DNA of 64,000 nucleotides from Apostichopus japonicus. Taxonomy: Eukaryota > Echinodermata > Holothuroidea > Aspidochirotida > Stichopodidae. The notes beneath the pieces were generated by a model. The model worked only from the letters and a program-made list of their open reading frames with translations. It searched no databases and was not told the DNA's origin. The stretch is taken from positions 4,440,001-4,504,000 of the forward strand of contig NC_092582.1 in NCBI RefSeq assembly GCF_037975245.1, in the 5' to 3' direction. Of the stretch, positions 1 through 13,128 are shown in pieces. The stretch's first letter is position 1. The number at the start of each line of letters is the position of its first letter. A program made the translations under genes and the position numbers.

Positions 1-662
1 CTGTTGATACCTGCCACACTTAGTTTCTAATCTTTGTAAACAGGTACTACATAAAGCAGAAACATAACGGCATGGTGCGCAACGTGTTAACCCAAAGGGA
101 CTTTTTTTTCGCTTTTTCTTACTTTCGTGTGATTAAACTTCAATTTTCAGATTTCTTTTTTTCTTCAACTAATGAACGGATCACGTTGTATAGCACGTTA
201 ATTTGGTTGTTTTCGTCTAGTTTCCGCTTGTGAATTTTGACGTGCAAAAAGTATAGAACGGAAAGTCATGTGACGAAGCATGGAAAGTCGTACGTAGGGC
301 ATTGAAAAACTGGCAAAAAGTACAGACGGAAAAAATTGGCGAATTTGTAACAGCATGATTTGAGGAATGTTTTGGAATTCCCGAAACGTAGTTGCTTTAG
401 AAATTTTGGAAGAACACGGTTTATAAGTGGTAGCAGAATAAGAAAATATTAAAAAAGGCAGTAACAGTTGAAGCGAGAATTCGAGTGTTCGATTAAAAAT
501 TTCATACCAATACAGTTCATTGGCTTGACAAGTCAAATTGCTCCTTTTAAAAAAAATAAAAATCGAACAACAAACAGAACCTTCCTTGCCAACATCTAAA
601 CACCAAGTACGAACTACATGCAACCAACTGCACTTCTTATGTTATCATATGTAGTGAATCAA

Positions 663-1100
663 TACCTTGACCTCCTTTAACCTCAAATGACCTTGACCTC
701 TAGCAATTTCAACAGGGTTCTTGAACTCACCAAGCAGGATCTACGTACCAAGTATGAAGTTCAACCAAGGTGTACTTCTTGACTTGTCGTGTAAACAATG
801 CTTTGCAGACTTTGAGCTGTGTCGACCTCAAATGACCTTCACCAAGTTCTAAATCGTTGTATCCTAACGATCAGGGAATCAACATCTCAAGTTTTAACTT
901 CAACCAAGATCTACCATTTGAATTATCGTGTTTACAAGGTTTTCTGACTTTGTCCTCTGTTGACCTTTGACCCCCACCAATTTCAATAGGGTTCTTGTAC
1001 TCACCAAGCAGGGTCTACGTATAATAAGTATCAAGTTCATCTAAGATGTGCCTTTCTGACGCACCGTGTTTACAAGCAAGTTTCACATACATATACACAA
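663..1100. repeat. Three degenerate ~130-165-bp tandem units rich in TGACCT
   Basis: Units begin near 664, 827 and 958. Each has a TGACCT-rich start, then CAATTTCAAYAGGGTTCTTG, then a CAAGCAGGRTCTACGTA and AAGTWTGAAGTTCA block and a CGTGTTTACAAG end; the middle unit is the most diverged. A related, more decayed copy seems present near 24865-25140. Family not recognised. Confidence 0.7.
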
Positions 1101-4100
1101 CACGCCATCATGTAAGTCAAGCTGTATCGTGTAGTGGGCAGTATTTAGAAATTTGATCAAAGTCCACGTATAGTATATGAGGACCCTCCTTTTTCTGCAC
1201 TAGACCTAAAACTGTTCCTGATCACAAGGTATGAGGCCCAATGTAAGGCGATTGGGCCGCTTGCCCCCCCCCCCAATCCCCCTCCCCCTAAGGCTCATTG
1301 GGCACGCCACTGGTTTGATAGATCTAGTACATGTATACGTATTTCTTTAATCATTTTCGTTTAAGTTCATTCGTAACTAAAAAGTTTCTTCAACAGAGCT
1401 AGAATATTATTTACATTGATGGTACAGTTTATCGATCGTCATCTTTGGAGCAGTAACACAAACTCTTTCTCCTTTGTTGATTGCTCATTTGCATTTGCTT
1501 GATAACAACTGGAGAGGATATCTCAGTTTCGAATCAAAGCCAACACTTCGGAGATTTAAATTCCTCTTTAGTCTTTCCCTTTGTTGTTAAGCTGAGAGGA
1601 TGAGTGGGGTCGAGATGAGGGTAATGGGGGAGGGGGGAGGGGGTTACTCAATGAGACAAAAACAATGCACAGACCAAAGTGTTCAGTACCAACTGATAGC
1701 ATCAACAAGTAATTGTTTACATTGTTATAACGCTTTCCATTTTGAATATATACAACAATAAAATATATCAAACTTAAAAAGTATGTCTCTTCACTTTATG
1801 ATCAAAATGTATACATAACAGCACCTCACAATGGGGTGCGTGGATGTATTTCCTTTAAAAGAAAGACATCCCCTTGATGTGAAGAATATATATTATTTAC
1901 AAACACGTACACAGCCCTCCGTGTGATTTTCATTGACCAATATATGATCGCAATCTGTAGAAATATGGTCACAAAAAAAAGTAGTACCAGGTAAGGACCT
2001 TCGTCGGTGCTCTACTTGCAAAAGAAATTGTCGGTTTCATGTTGTAAATGATATCCGAAAACTAAATTGTAGGCCTACCGATTGCTTGATTTTGATCAGC
2101 TAATTTGAATGGCTTCTCTGCATGCTAGCAGCTGTTGACGAGATATCAATGCTGATTTCAAATCTGTTGAGTTGTCATAACATGAATAAAATGCATCGCA
2201 AAACTCAGGTTGCATTTTTGCCTCCTTTCTTGGCCAGATTTTCATCAACTTGAATTTAGATGAACCAAACAAGATTCTGAGGTCTTTACATATAAGTTGA
2301 TGTTGCCAAATGACAAACTGATATAGATAGAATTGAACTCTTGACCTCCATTCATCTCGTGAAACGTTCTCTTAAAATAACACTCTACAAAGACCATAGT
2401 CTATGAAAGTCACAGCAAATAAATAATATTTGTATTCTCCATCTGATGCCACTTGGGACATTTTTTGTTTTATTTACTGTACTTTTGTGTCATGCTTTCA
2501 AAGCACTCGTACTGTCAGTATGAGCAAGTATGAATATCCTTGTTCCGATTAGGTTAAAGTTAGAAACTGTTTATACTGTCAGTATGACTGCTTCAAAGCA
2601 TGATATGAGAGGACAGTATGGCGTGGTATTAGCATTGAAAAAATTGTCCCAACTCGCTGACATTATATGCCGCTTGAGTGAGCATTTCATGACAATTGTA
2701 ATATGAAGGTCGCAAAATTCTCAAAACAGTTGTTTTTCATTTTTAACAATTCTCATTTTATGGTCTTTGACTAAATTATTCGAGTGTTGTCGTGACAAAA
2801 TCGATACCGTAAGCTGAAATGGACAGAAGGGATACCATCCCTTTTCGTTTTTTACAATTTTGAAGGATTTTATTTTAAAGATTTTTAGAGAACAAAATAA
2901 AGATTAAAAGAATAAAGAAAATAGCTCACTTTATATATATGTAAGGTTACCTCTTGTACTTGTACACACTCATTATATTCTCTCTGATGCTTAGGACTAA
3001 AACAAGGAGATATACATATTCTGGTTAACGAAATACTTATAAGGAAACAGAAAATGGGATTGGTTTGATTCAAAGCGAGAGAGAGAGAGAGGTGGAGAGG
3101 AAAAACAAATGAAAAACGAAACTAAGAATGACAGTATGAAATGGAGGGTGTGACTTAAGAGTAATGAATTTCAAGTTATATTTGAACCAAACCACTTGTC
3201 ATGACAAAAGTTTTAAGACTAATTACAAAGATGCCTGCATCCCATATCAGTTGTCATGATTATTAATATTATAATAATTGTTATTATTGTTATCACGTTC
3301 AACTAAATAAAAATATACATTGATATCAGATTTTACCTAAATTTTTATTACATTCAGAAAACGAACAGAGACCCGAACCCTCGGATTATTTCCCAATCTC
3401 CCTGCCACCCCTCCCCCCAACACCACCGCCAACACCACCCTCCCCCATTATCACAGTTGTACACCCCTACTGTACAACTGTAACAGCATATGCACAGTTA
3501 AACATCTTGCATTCATAAACATTTACAATCCCACCCTCCATTCCGAAGCAGCTAATCCTTTACATCCACCACTACTCCAAATCTCTTACCCCCTCCTTCT
3601 CCCCCCCCCCCACCCAATTCAGAGAGTGTTCACATCTGCTCTTGTCAGAGAATGTAATAAATGACAAAACCAAAAATGCAAACAGACTTCAACTAGAAAT
3701 TTTCACCTCTCACTTTGAAAAAGAGTTATCTTTTTCACACGACAGAAATTCTAGCGAAGACATTCGATGCCGATCTTCATCATCATAAAAAAAAAAGTAT
3801 CTGTGAACTGCTACGGCTGGATTCTAAGAGCCAGCATATTTAAAGAAAGCCACAGGTGAAGATCACACGAAGACAGGAAATATCGAAGACAGGAAATAAC
3901 TTGTAATACTAGATTAGCCGTCAACAACATCCGATAGACATCAATGTTTCTTTACCAAAGAAACGACATCAAATGTAAAAAATAAAGTAACAGCTGTTAT
4001 TTTTTTCCAAACTATATCAAAAGACTAATTTCCTTCTTACATCGACAGAGAGTGAAAACATTATACCTTTCCGAAACATCCCTGACTGAGTCAGCACGTG

Positions 4101-4274
4101 GCCTGATTTGTATGAAAGGATTCAAATTCCTCCTGGTGAGAGTACGAGCTTGGGATTGAGTGACCTTGGCATTCCAATATTAACACCGATATTGCCCATC
4201 CCCATCCCCCCATCCCTATCCCCCCTCCCGCTGCCCCCATGAAGGTTTTTGATAGCATTAGATATTTACTACCC

Positions 4275-4288
4275 ATAAGAATATATAC

Positions 4289-4323
<35 letters not shown>

Positions 4324-4335
4324 TAAATATATATT
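4275..4335. repeat. AT microsatellite
   Basis: Alternating AT run of about 60 bp interrupted by single GT and AC steps. Confidence 0.9.
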
Positions 4336-5189
4336 TGTGTCGTTTTGAATTCCTAAAACAGAAATACCAAATCCATACTGACGGATAGCTACCATGATCT
4401 AAGTTATTTTGATCCTCAATTCCCAAACGAGAAATACCAAATCCATACTGGAAAATGTTGAATAGGTCAAGAGAATATGGCTCGTGGCAAATTTTTGAAC
4501 TCTGAACCTAGAGGTTATGGGATGGACCACACCTTCATCAAAGAGCATTGAATGGCTCAAAAGATTTGCGTAAAATAAACTCAATAAACTGCTTTGAATG
4601 ATAAACCCTAGAAATAGCACTGTACATAGTTTTTTAGGCAAAGAATCTTGTGTAGGCGTAATTTGTGGATATTTTACTCACCCGGAAAGGATGGTCTCGT
4701 AAATAACATGGATTGGGCAAGAAACAAAGCCAATCGAGTTGTATTTGTCGAGTATAAACTAACACTCAACCTGAAAACTACGAGGAATGAAATAAAAAAA
4801 GTCGACTCTGCAAAATTGATCATTTCTCACCAAACGTCACCTTACGGAAACCCCCCCCTCAGAGAAATGAGAAAAGTAATGCTTGGCCAGTACACCTGGG
4901 GTAAACATTGGCAGGCTAACCATCAATAAGTTTTGGAAATGGACCGTTAAATCGGACAGAGAAGCGACACCACTTTGAACAGGTATGGAGAGACCCGGTT
5001 ATTAAAAAAAATAAGACCTATGGGGGTGCCTCGATATCAGGAAGGATCGTTTAAGATCTATTTTGTCACTTCCGATTAGTAAAACTAAAATATCTCTGAT
5101 GCTAAAATTGATGATCAATTTCGGAGGTGGTGTGTGGTGCATAAATCGACCAAACTGTTCATGAAATATTATCATGAAATATTGAGAAA

Positions 5190-5425
5190 AAAAACCAACA
5201 TTTGCATCTTTATTGCCACTGTTACACATAAAGTTTAAATGGTTAACCCCCGCCCCCCCCCCAAAAATTCAAATCTGGTTGGTGTCACTTGATAAGAACC
5301 GATGCAATAATGACAGCAACAAGGAAGTAGTAGATGAAATCACTGGTAAAGAATTGAACTCTGGATCTACCAAATCCCAATTCGTTAACCTTTCGCGACG
5401 GAAAACGGAGAAAAAATATCGGTAT
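5190..5425 (-). other. DENND1: Probable 3' UTR of DENND1
   Basis: The span runs from the TGA stop to just past the first good poly(A) signal. It is AT-rich with no continuing frame. The end is an estimate; later signals further down could extend the transcript. Confidence 0.55.
5209..5214 (-). promoter_or_regulatory. Candidate poly(A) signal AATAAA for DENND1
   Basis: The minus strand reads AATAAA about 210 bp after the stop codon. It is followed within 30 bp by a TG- and T-rich stretch (GTTGGTTTTTTTTC), as expected downstream of a cleavage site. Confidence 0.55.
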
Positions 5426-6274
5426 TCATGACGCGGTACCTTTATCAAACGAGGTTCTTTGAATGGAGACTAGATCCGCAAACGGGTCCGAGTCGTTGCC
5501 GCTTCCCGGAGCGTTTAAACTCGTGTTTTTTCTGCCGCCCGCAGGAGACACAGGGCGAACTCTCCTGACAGCGTTCGAGCTACGAGGAGTGTGTTCGCTC
5601 GCTCTCCTCGTCACCATCTGTGGGACAGATGGAAGGAACGTGTGTTCATAGCTAGGATTGGCCAGTCTCGACTGGGTCTTGGTCAGCCTCTGCGAGGGTG
5701 GAAGGTAAGTCTGCTCGTAGTTTGGGTTGTCGAGTCTCATCTTCTGGTTGAGAGACAACCTTCCCGTCGACGGCTGTTGGTGGTGGTGGCTGGAGGAATT
5801 GGCCGACGACATGAAAGGATTCTGGCCAGTGGCGCCCCGAGATGGAAACTGTCCAGATTGGGATGTGTTAGCGGCCTGCTGAGTTGGAATGTCAAAGTTC
5901 AAACCGTAGGCGTTCAGTAAATTTGTGGTCGGAGATGTCGGGACATTGCCGGGATAGTTTGACGGGACCTGACTGACTTGAAGGGAGAGCGGTTTAGAGT
6001 CGGACTGTTTTGAAGCCCCGGATAAAATATTGTCCAATGTTGAACCACCGTCTATGTCGATAAGGTTTTCCGAAGATCCGGAATTATTGTTATTTTTTCG
6101 TCCTTCCTTTATAGGGGCGTCCGGTGGGTCATGTTGAGGGTGTTGAGGGACGCGTCTCCTCCTCGGTGGGGCTACTGGAGGGGGAGGAAGAGCGGGTGCA
6201 ACGACGTCCGAGGATTTACTGGAATTGCGGTGCTTTCTCCTCGGAGGGGTTGGCAACGAGGAAACATCGTCGTC
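5426..6274 (-). CDS. DENND1: DENND1 last exon: proline-rich tail with clathrin, AP-2, EH and NPxY motifs
   Basis: The 849-bp last coding exon (282 codons plus TGA) starts after ctgtttgttacag. Seen in order: TPPRRKHR and a [12 protein letters not shown] run that could bind SH3 domains; LIDID (6050-6064), a fit to the clathrin box; NPF (5813-5821), an EH-domain motif; NPNY (5717-5728) and NPSY (5648-5659) inside a repeated 23-residue unit; and DPF (5480-5488), an AP-2 alpha-ear motif, near the end. Known for connecdenns: the tail recruits the protein to coated pits through clathrin and AP-2. The exon is clearly more GC-rich than its flanks. The order of motifs fits a DENND1 tail, but the sequence between them is poorly conserved. 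Confidence 0.95.
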   Translation of the reverse strand, partial: DDDVSSLPTPPRRKHRNSSKSSDVVAPALPPPPVAPPRRRRVPQHPQHDPPDAPIKEGRKNNNNSGSSENLIDIDGGSTLDNILSGASKQSDSKPLSLQVSQVPSNYPGNVPTSPTTNLLNAYGLNFDIPTQQAANTSQSGQFPSRGATGQNPFMSSANSSSHHHQQPSTGRLSLNQKMRLDNPNYEQTYLPPSQRLTKTQSRLANPSYEHTFLPSVPQMVTRRASEHTPRSSNAVRRVRPVSPAGGRKNTSLNAPGSGNDSDPFADLVSIQRTSFDKGTAS

Positions 6275-9200
6275 CTGTAACAAACAGAAGTGAGAATACT
6301 GTGTGATGTAATATTCAATTATGAAAAATTTTTGAAAAGAAATTTGTTCATTTTTTTTAAAATCTCACATCTACAGTATGAACAGATCTTTATCTGACTA
6401 AAGTGATTCAAGTTGTCATTCACTCTATTGACTTATTGTAACCACTTCTAAGACGTGAAGAGTAAAGCAGTTTTCTGATACTTCTTCTGTATTAAAACAA
6501 AGCATAACAGAAGGAACCTCCAAGGCCATCCCGACCTCATCCTTTGAGTGACCACCAATTATTTACAAGATGAATATGATAACAACAACAACACAAGCGT
6601 ATTGATGAACAGCACTGAAAAGAGAAATAATCTTCAACCTCAACTGAATGAATGAAGCAAAACAGAAAATTAAAACACAACTCAAAGGTTATGAATCTCC
6701 AAACAGGATAAAAACTGGCAGATAAAAGAAAATGTTTTACATTTCACATCATATTACAAATGTATTCTAGCACCATGCTTCTAATATAAATGACTGTTCA
6801 ACTTATCATCATATTAAAAGCCACATACTGTATGTAAAGACACAAGACTTTCAATGTTTAATTGTTACCAACCGTGTATTACAGTTATCATGCTACACAC
6901 CTTCCCTCCTCATCCCCCTTCCACTCCCCCCCCCTCCATCCCTTTCTTATATCAAGAAATATTTTGTCAATACCTTTCACCATGATGAGATGAAATCCTT
7001 AGAAAAGCAATACTTTAAAAAAAAAGCAGCATGTTGTTTGGATGGGACTGAATATGTTGCTATGCCATTTATGGCAAACTTTTTACAATGCGGCTCTTTT
7101 AATATTAGCAATACTGTAACAATTTTATAATCACAATCTAAAAACCAATGGTTTCCGGAAGTAGCTCTCATTGTCTATTGCATTCAGGCTTAAAACAATA
7201 CATAGTCTATGACAAATATAATTACAATTGTTACTATAAACTAATAATGAAACAGTAATGACTGCATGACAATAGCTAGAGACTATGCTTGCATAATCTT
7301 CCCTTTCATTTCCCTCCCCTTCCCCTCCCTCTACATCAAATATGCTTAAAATTCAAAACTTTTGCAATTTGAATTTGTCCTCATTGCATGGTTAGCATAT
7401 ATATGATCTGAAATGGAAAGCCTCATGAATGATTCAAGTTTTGGTGAAAATCCTCCCAGGGATTTGCAAAATCAAAAATTTGTAAAAAAGTTGTAGTTGT
7501 GTGGGAGACGAAATGTTTTGCACTGCGTGAAAACAGTTTCCAGAATATTAAACTCACTATTGTATCAGTAATTCGTATTGAAGAGGTTGTATATAAACCA
7601 GATAGACATCTTTAACTGAAACTTGGGTCATTATTTTCTAGATAATATGTTAATATTATGCAAAAACTGTGGCTCAAAGCGACCAAAAAAAAAACAATGC
7701 AGAAATCGGTTTTCTGACGGATGCTAAATAGTGGACGATACAAAATTGCACTCATCTTTACACATTTTTAGAATGGTGGTCATTTTTATTGACTAAATGC
7801 TCAAACGTACAGGAGATGCTAATTTTACAGCAACTACTCCCAGAGAACAAACAAAGAATGTCCACATTCACAAGCATCGCGTGGACATTTGAGATCACAA
7901 GCCTGTGTAAATTCATGTCTTAAAGATTTTTTTTTTCGAAGGATTGTCAACTTTTTTTCTGAATAGAAGAGAACTGATTGGTGCTACAAAGGTCTGAAAG
8001 CATCAAATATTAAAGAGTGACTTAGCAATATTAAAACTTAGTTGTTCTTTAAGTATACTATTAACGCATACAAAAAGACCTTCAGAGTTTTTGACATCTA
8101 ACAGCTGAGATTCTGAATTGGAATTGTTGGTACTAAGAGCTACTAGACTGGTCCAGAAATGGATACTAATATTAGTAATTGGGGTCTGACTAGACCTTTG
8201 AGCCTTTGACAAGAGATGGAATGGTCCCGAAATTGAGCCAAATAATTCTTCTGACTTGACATTTCGAGTGACTTGACATGAATAGCTTGCCAAAATCTGG
8301 GAATCGAGCTAATTAGTCATGATTGGTCGGTTCAGATCCTTGTGGGTCCTCACTTTGACACAAAGGGCTGGAATGATCCAGCAATCGAGCCTTATTTTGA
8401 CTTTGTCTTCTTTTGTCTTCCTTTGTCTTCGTCTGACGAGACATTTTGAGCATCTGACAAAGGAATACTTTTTAAGAAAAGTCACCCAGGAGAGAACCTG
8501 GGCACGAAAACCAAACTACCGAACGACTGATCCGCTCTCAACCCCAGTCCCCTTGCATCGGGACTGTGACTGTGTGATCATCGTCAGGGTGTGTATCACC
8601 ATTCCCTTCTAAAGGGAACAGATATTACACATGACCTTAGCCAACAGGCCAAGAAGCGAGAAGAGTTTGACAAGAAATAGCTGGAATGACGCAGAAATCC
8701 AGCCTTACGTTCTTCTGACTAGACATACTTAAACATTTGACAGGATCGGCTGGCTAATTCTTGGAATCCAGCTTAATATTTATATGAATGCACTGACTAT
8801 CTAGACCTTTTTGATCCAGGAATGGACTACCGACATCATATGCTTTCCACAGTCAAACTCCTCTAGAATGCAAGTAAAGGCGGCAAAATACCTAATGACG
8901 TTGGTCTTTATCAGACAGCAATCACCAAGTTACACATTTAAATTGCATGTGTTCTATGTTCTAAATACACACTGTATATTCAAATGCAATTTGGTCTACT
9001 CCTTTCCGAAACAAAGCCGGAAAGACAATATACCATCCAGCTCTTGTTTTAATATTGATTAGAAATGAATTAAATTTCACCGTGCCTGTCAATCGAATTT
9101 GTTACATTTAATGACTTTAGATTCTATTTTTCTTTCTTTCTTTGTTTTTGGGGGGGAGGGGAGGGATTTTTTGATTTATACATGAAGGTGTCACATAAAA

Positions 9201-12200
9201 TAAAAAACAGGATTATCCATGTCGCTTTCTCTTAGTCATTTTAAACAATGTTAACTACAAGTGGGATTTATGCTTGTCAAAGTGCCAAGTCATTTGAGAT
9301 ATTGTCACAATATTGAAAAAGCCACTCTTTTAAAGAAAAAAAGGCATAACATAATGCCCATGGCTATACAGAAATGAAATTTCAATGGTTTTATTGTCAT
9401 TTAGCTTTCTCCTGCTATCTGAGTTATGTCACCAGATCCTCCTATAAATTACATTTCAGACATGTGACATGTGACTTTAGAGGGTAAAATAGAACATGCC
9501 ATGCCATTAGAGGGGGGGATGGGGGGAGGGATATAACCACAACGGTGTCTACATATGCCATCAAGCAGCACACTCAGCATACACGTCAAATCAGTTCATG
9601 TTTGCAATGTTGCAAACTTGGAAGAGTATCAACTGGGAAAAACATAGGTAAAAAAGGTTCAAGACTAATCTGGTATTCCACCACATGTGATTTACAATCT
9701 TTCATGTTAGTCTGAACTATCCAATTTTGAGGAATTAAATATTTATAAGTGTATAATTTGTAAATTTACTGTAATTCTAAAAATTGTTGCAATTGACTAC
9801 CTGTTTTTTGCTCCCTCCCATCCTACCTATCCCCCCCCCCCTTATCCCTTTTCTCTCCCTTCACTTGAAAAGACAAAGATTCAGAAGAGAGTAGAACCCT
9901 CGTAGTGTAAGTAACTTTTCAATTCAATAAAATGAGGCTCTTGAACGTTCTTGTGAATATTTGATGAAGGTTACAAATTATGAGATGATTAATTTGTTGG
10001 TGGGGGGGGGGGGGCGGGAGGTTACTATAATCGTCCTCTCAATGGCCCAAAAGCTGTCTCAGACACTCAGCATTTAACTTCAGATTCCTTCTTATGTTAG
10101 CTCTACTGCCACCAGCAAAATTAAGGTAACCAGTGTCAATATGAAATTGCCAAAATTTTGTAAAAAATTGTGCATTTGTTGCTACATATTAGTCTGCCGA
10201 CATGTTGCAGCTTTTAATAGACATATGAAAAAGTTGCCTGTGTGCATCTAACATAGGTATAACCGACCTTATCAAAATACATTGCCATAACGCCACATTT
10301 ATAGCAAATTTGAGAAAAACTCATAAATTTGTCATGTTTGTTAATAAAGATATTGTTAGTGAGCAGCAAAATTTACATGTTACCCAGTGCAGGGGATTTC
10401 AGCACACTAAATCTATAGATGGTGCAATGTTAGTCATCATAGCATACCCAATGCAAGACAGGTATATATAGAATACCCTACACAAACCATTGAATAAAAC
10501 ATGGTTCTAAGTATAAGTAGAACCTTAGCAACATCCAGTGAAGAGCTTCAAGAGACATTTCAGGAGTAAATTTCATTTTTTTTTAACTGATGGAAAAAAC
10601 ATTCTAAGCTTCCTATTGAAGCTTGCATTCAACTCTTACATACTACATTGGCGATAATACTGCCAAGTTTTTTGTACCAACAGTAAACTTGAAGCAAGCA
10701 AAGTGTGATGTTATCGTAACTGCACATTTGCAATATTGCTCCGAGATTTAGAAGATAGGAATTGAATGCTGTGTAGAATATATGTGTTCCTCTTTCAAGA
10801 GTCTCGTCCCTCCAAAAAGTTTCTAGTACATAGTTTCTACCGGTTAACAACGGTAATGTTTGACTCTTGCTCCAATTCTAATAAGCAGTCTAAACTTTAT
10901 CTAGTTTAATACATCTGCTGTAGTATAGGCTCTAGCAGGGATGAGCCTGGGGTAAAAAAAAAAGCACAGAATTTTGCAAAAATTGCGGTATAGGCTCCAG
11001 TTTGCATATGCTACAGTGTGTTAGGATAATACTTTTTGTCCCGAGGTAGAAAAGAAATCACGGATATTCCGCGAATTCGCGGAAAAAGCTCATGCCTGCT
11101 CTAGTGTAAACCCACACTCAGTATACAATTGATACTACAGATTACTACACATTACTACACAGTGTAATCACTCATTCATACAGAATGAATCCTTTTTTTG
11201 TCCAATATAAATCTTAGGAAGGGTACACAAACATGTTATGATTTGAACTATTAAACATTTATCTCCTTTACCTTACCATGTATTTTTTTATTTATGTTTT
11301 ATTCATGTCATGTGTATCCTTATACTTTATTTTTATCTTGACGCATATTGAAATATATTCTTTCCGATAAAAAAAAGCAACAGTTGATCTTGCCTTGCAT
11401 ATTCCAGTAACGGAAGTTGATTGCGATAACAGAATTGGTCAAAACCACTGCTTCATACTTTGTGAGGCAAAAGATATGACTTCTTCAAATTTGGTGACAT
11501 TTTGCATCTGGCAACCTCAGGGTGAATGATGTCATACTGACAATTGCGTTGAATATACTTTTTATTTTTTTAATAATATTTAATTCATTCATCCACATAC
11601 GAATGCTTCTACAAAAGAAAGGCTGCTTTTTTTTTGAAACTCCAAACGACAAGACGGTTATTTATGATATGACGTAAAAGATGTCACACCTCTACAATAG
11701 CAACCTCAAATATTCCTTTTGCCTTTGGCGAAGAATGATAAAGCAACAGAATATAATCTCACATACATTATTAATTCCCAACTATTTTGAGATAATTGGC
11801 CTGGCTTGATGACTTTGACATTTTTGGTGAAATCACACGTTCTTAGAATGCTTCAAACGTTTGAGTTGTTAAAATCTACAAAATAATGGTTTTACATGAA
11901 TTCAATTAACCTTCACAGAGAACGAGGCACTGGCATTGAAATTCAACTCTGTGTTTAGAGGGTAGTCTTGACATTTAGAAAATTTATCTAAAAAGGTGAA
12001 AACTCTGGAAACCAGAATTGACGTAGATCCCCAACATTTCTGTTCTTGAAATAATCACTCCTCAAGTTATCCCAAGTTTACTTAATGCAGATGACTTAAT
12101 ATCACTCATTAATTTAAAAGATACAGGATACTTAAATGCAGATTACTTAATACATATCCCTTAATACTTTTAAAATACAGATTACTTTACACCAATCACA

Positions 12201-13089
12201 TAAAATTAAGAAATAAAAAGCCAAAAAAAAAACCACATGCATAAAAAAAAAAAGTTTGAACTTTTCGAAAGCAATTTTACTAGAGGTTGTGACCCGACCC
12301 ACATTCTTCATTTCCCGAAGACGGGTTCAAATCCTTTTTCTGGGGTAATAAACATTTCTTTACTCTTTTCAAAAATCCATTAAATTTTTTAGGATTTTTG
12401 ATTTGACAATTATAAAGTCTTAAGTGTTGGTAAATTTGTTGAAGGTGTCAGTAAAATGTTTGACTCTCTGAAATAATTCCTGTTTAATACTGATGACATG
12501 TACTATATACAGATTAGGGAAATAATTGCCTATGCTTTGAAAAGGTTAGATTTTTGGGGGGCATGAAATTGAATGTGATTCTCATGTGAGAGAAAGGAAA
12601 AAAAAAAAAGAAAAAACTGCTACACTTTAACAAAACATCAAATCCATGGAACCTGGAGAAACATAACTTTCCAATAATTGAGGAGAAAGGGAAATGAAAA
12701 TCGTAATGAGTTGGAAAATCAAGAACAGTGAAAAAACTTCCAGCCTCCACCGGGATTCAAACCCGGGCCTTCCGCTCTGTACGCGGACACCCTAACCACT
12801 AGGCTATGGACGCTGATTGTATGTCCAGAGGTTCGAAACCGGTAAGGAAGGTCGTAATTCCACTGTAGGCGTTTGTCACCTGTATCGAAAAATACTAGTT
12901 CTGTTTTTGGTGACATATTTTGCCTTACTCTAGAGATCAAACATGATGCTAACCAACTTGAAAATCATTTGTGATCCCTAAAGCCAGATCTCGAAAGAGA
13001 TACTTTGAACAGACTTTATGTTAATGAAATGGAGGTAAACGACAAAGGCAAATTTATATATATACATGAAAATCGTAATGAGTTGGAAA

Positions 13090-13128
<39 letters not shown>

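Larger units (their letters stand above)
1..5189. other. Downstream flank of DENND1, no gene seen
   Basis: AT-rich, non-coding flank. It holds the TGACCT-rich degenerate repeat (663-1100), C-rich and G-rich runs (1265-1290, 1620-1645, 3390-3440, 3595-3615), a GA run (3078-3092) and an AT microsatellite (4275-4335). Frames at 198-623 (minus) and 4648-4929 (plus) show no recognisable protein. Confidence 0.6.

Noticed and set aside
198-623. 141-codon minus-strand open frame
   Set aside because: AT-driven composition, no motif, no splice or promoter context, no similarity to any family I know.
1220-1315. Possible MITE ending in GGGCACGCCACTGG
   Set aside because: Only one convincing terminus and no target duplication.
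4648-4929. 93-codon plus-strand open frame downstream of the gene
   Set aside because: No recognisable protein, no splice or poly(A) context.
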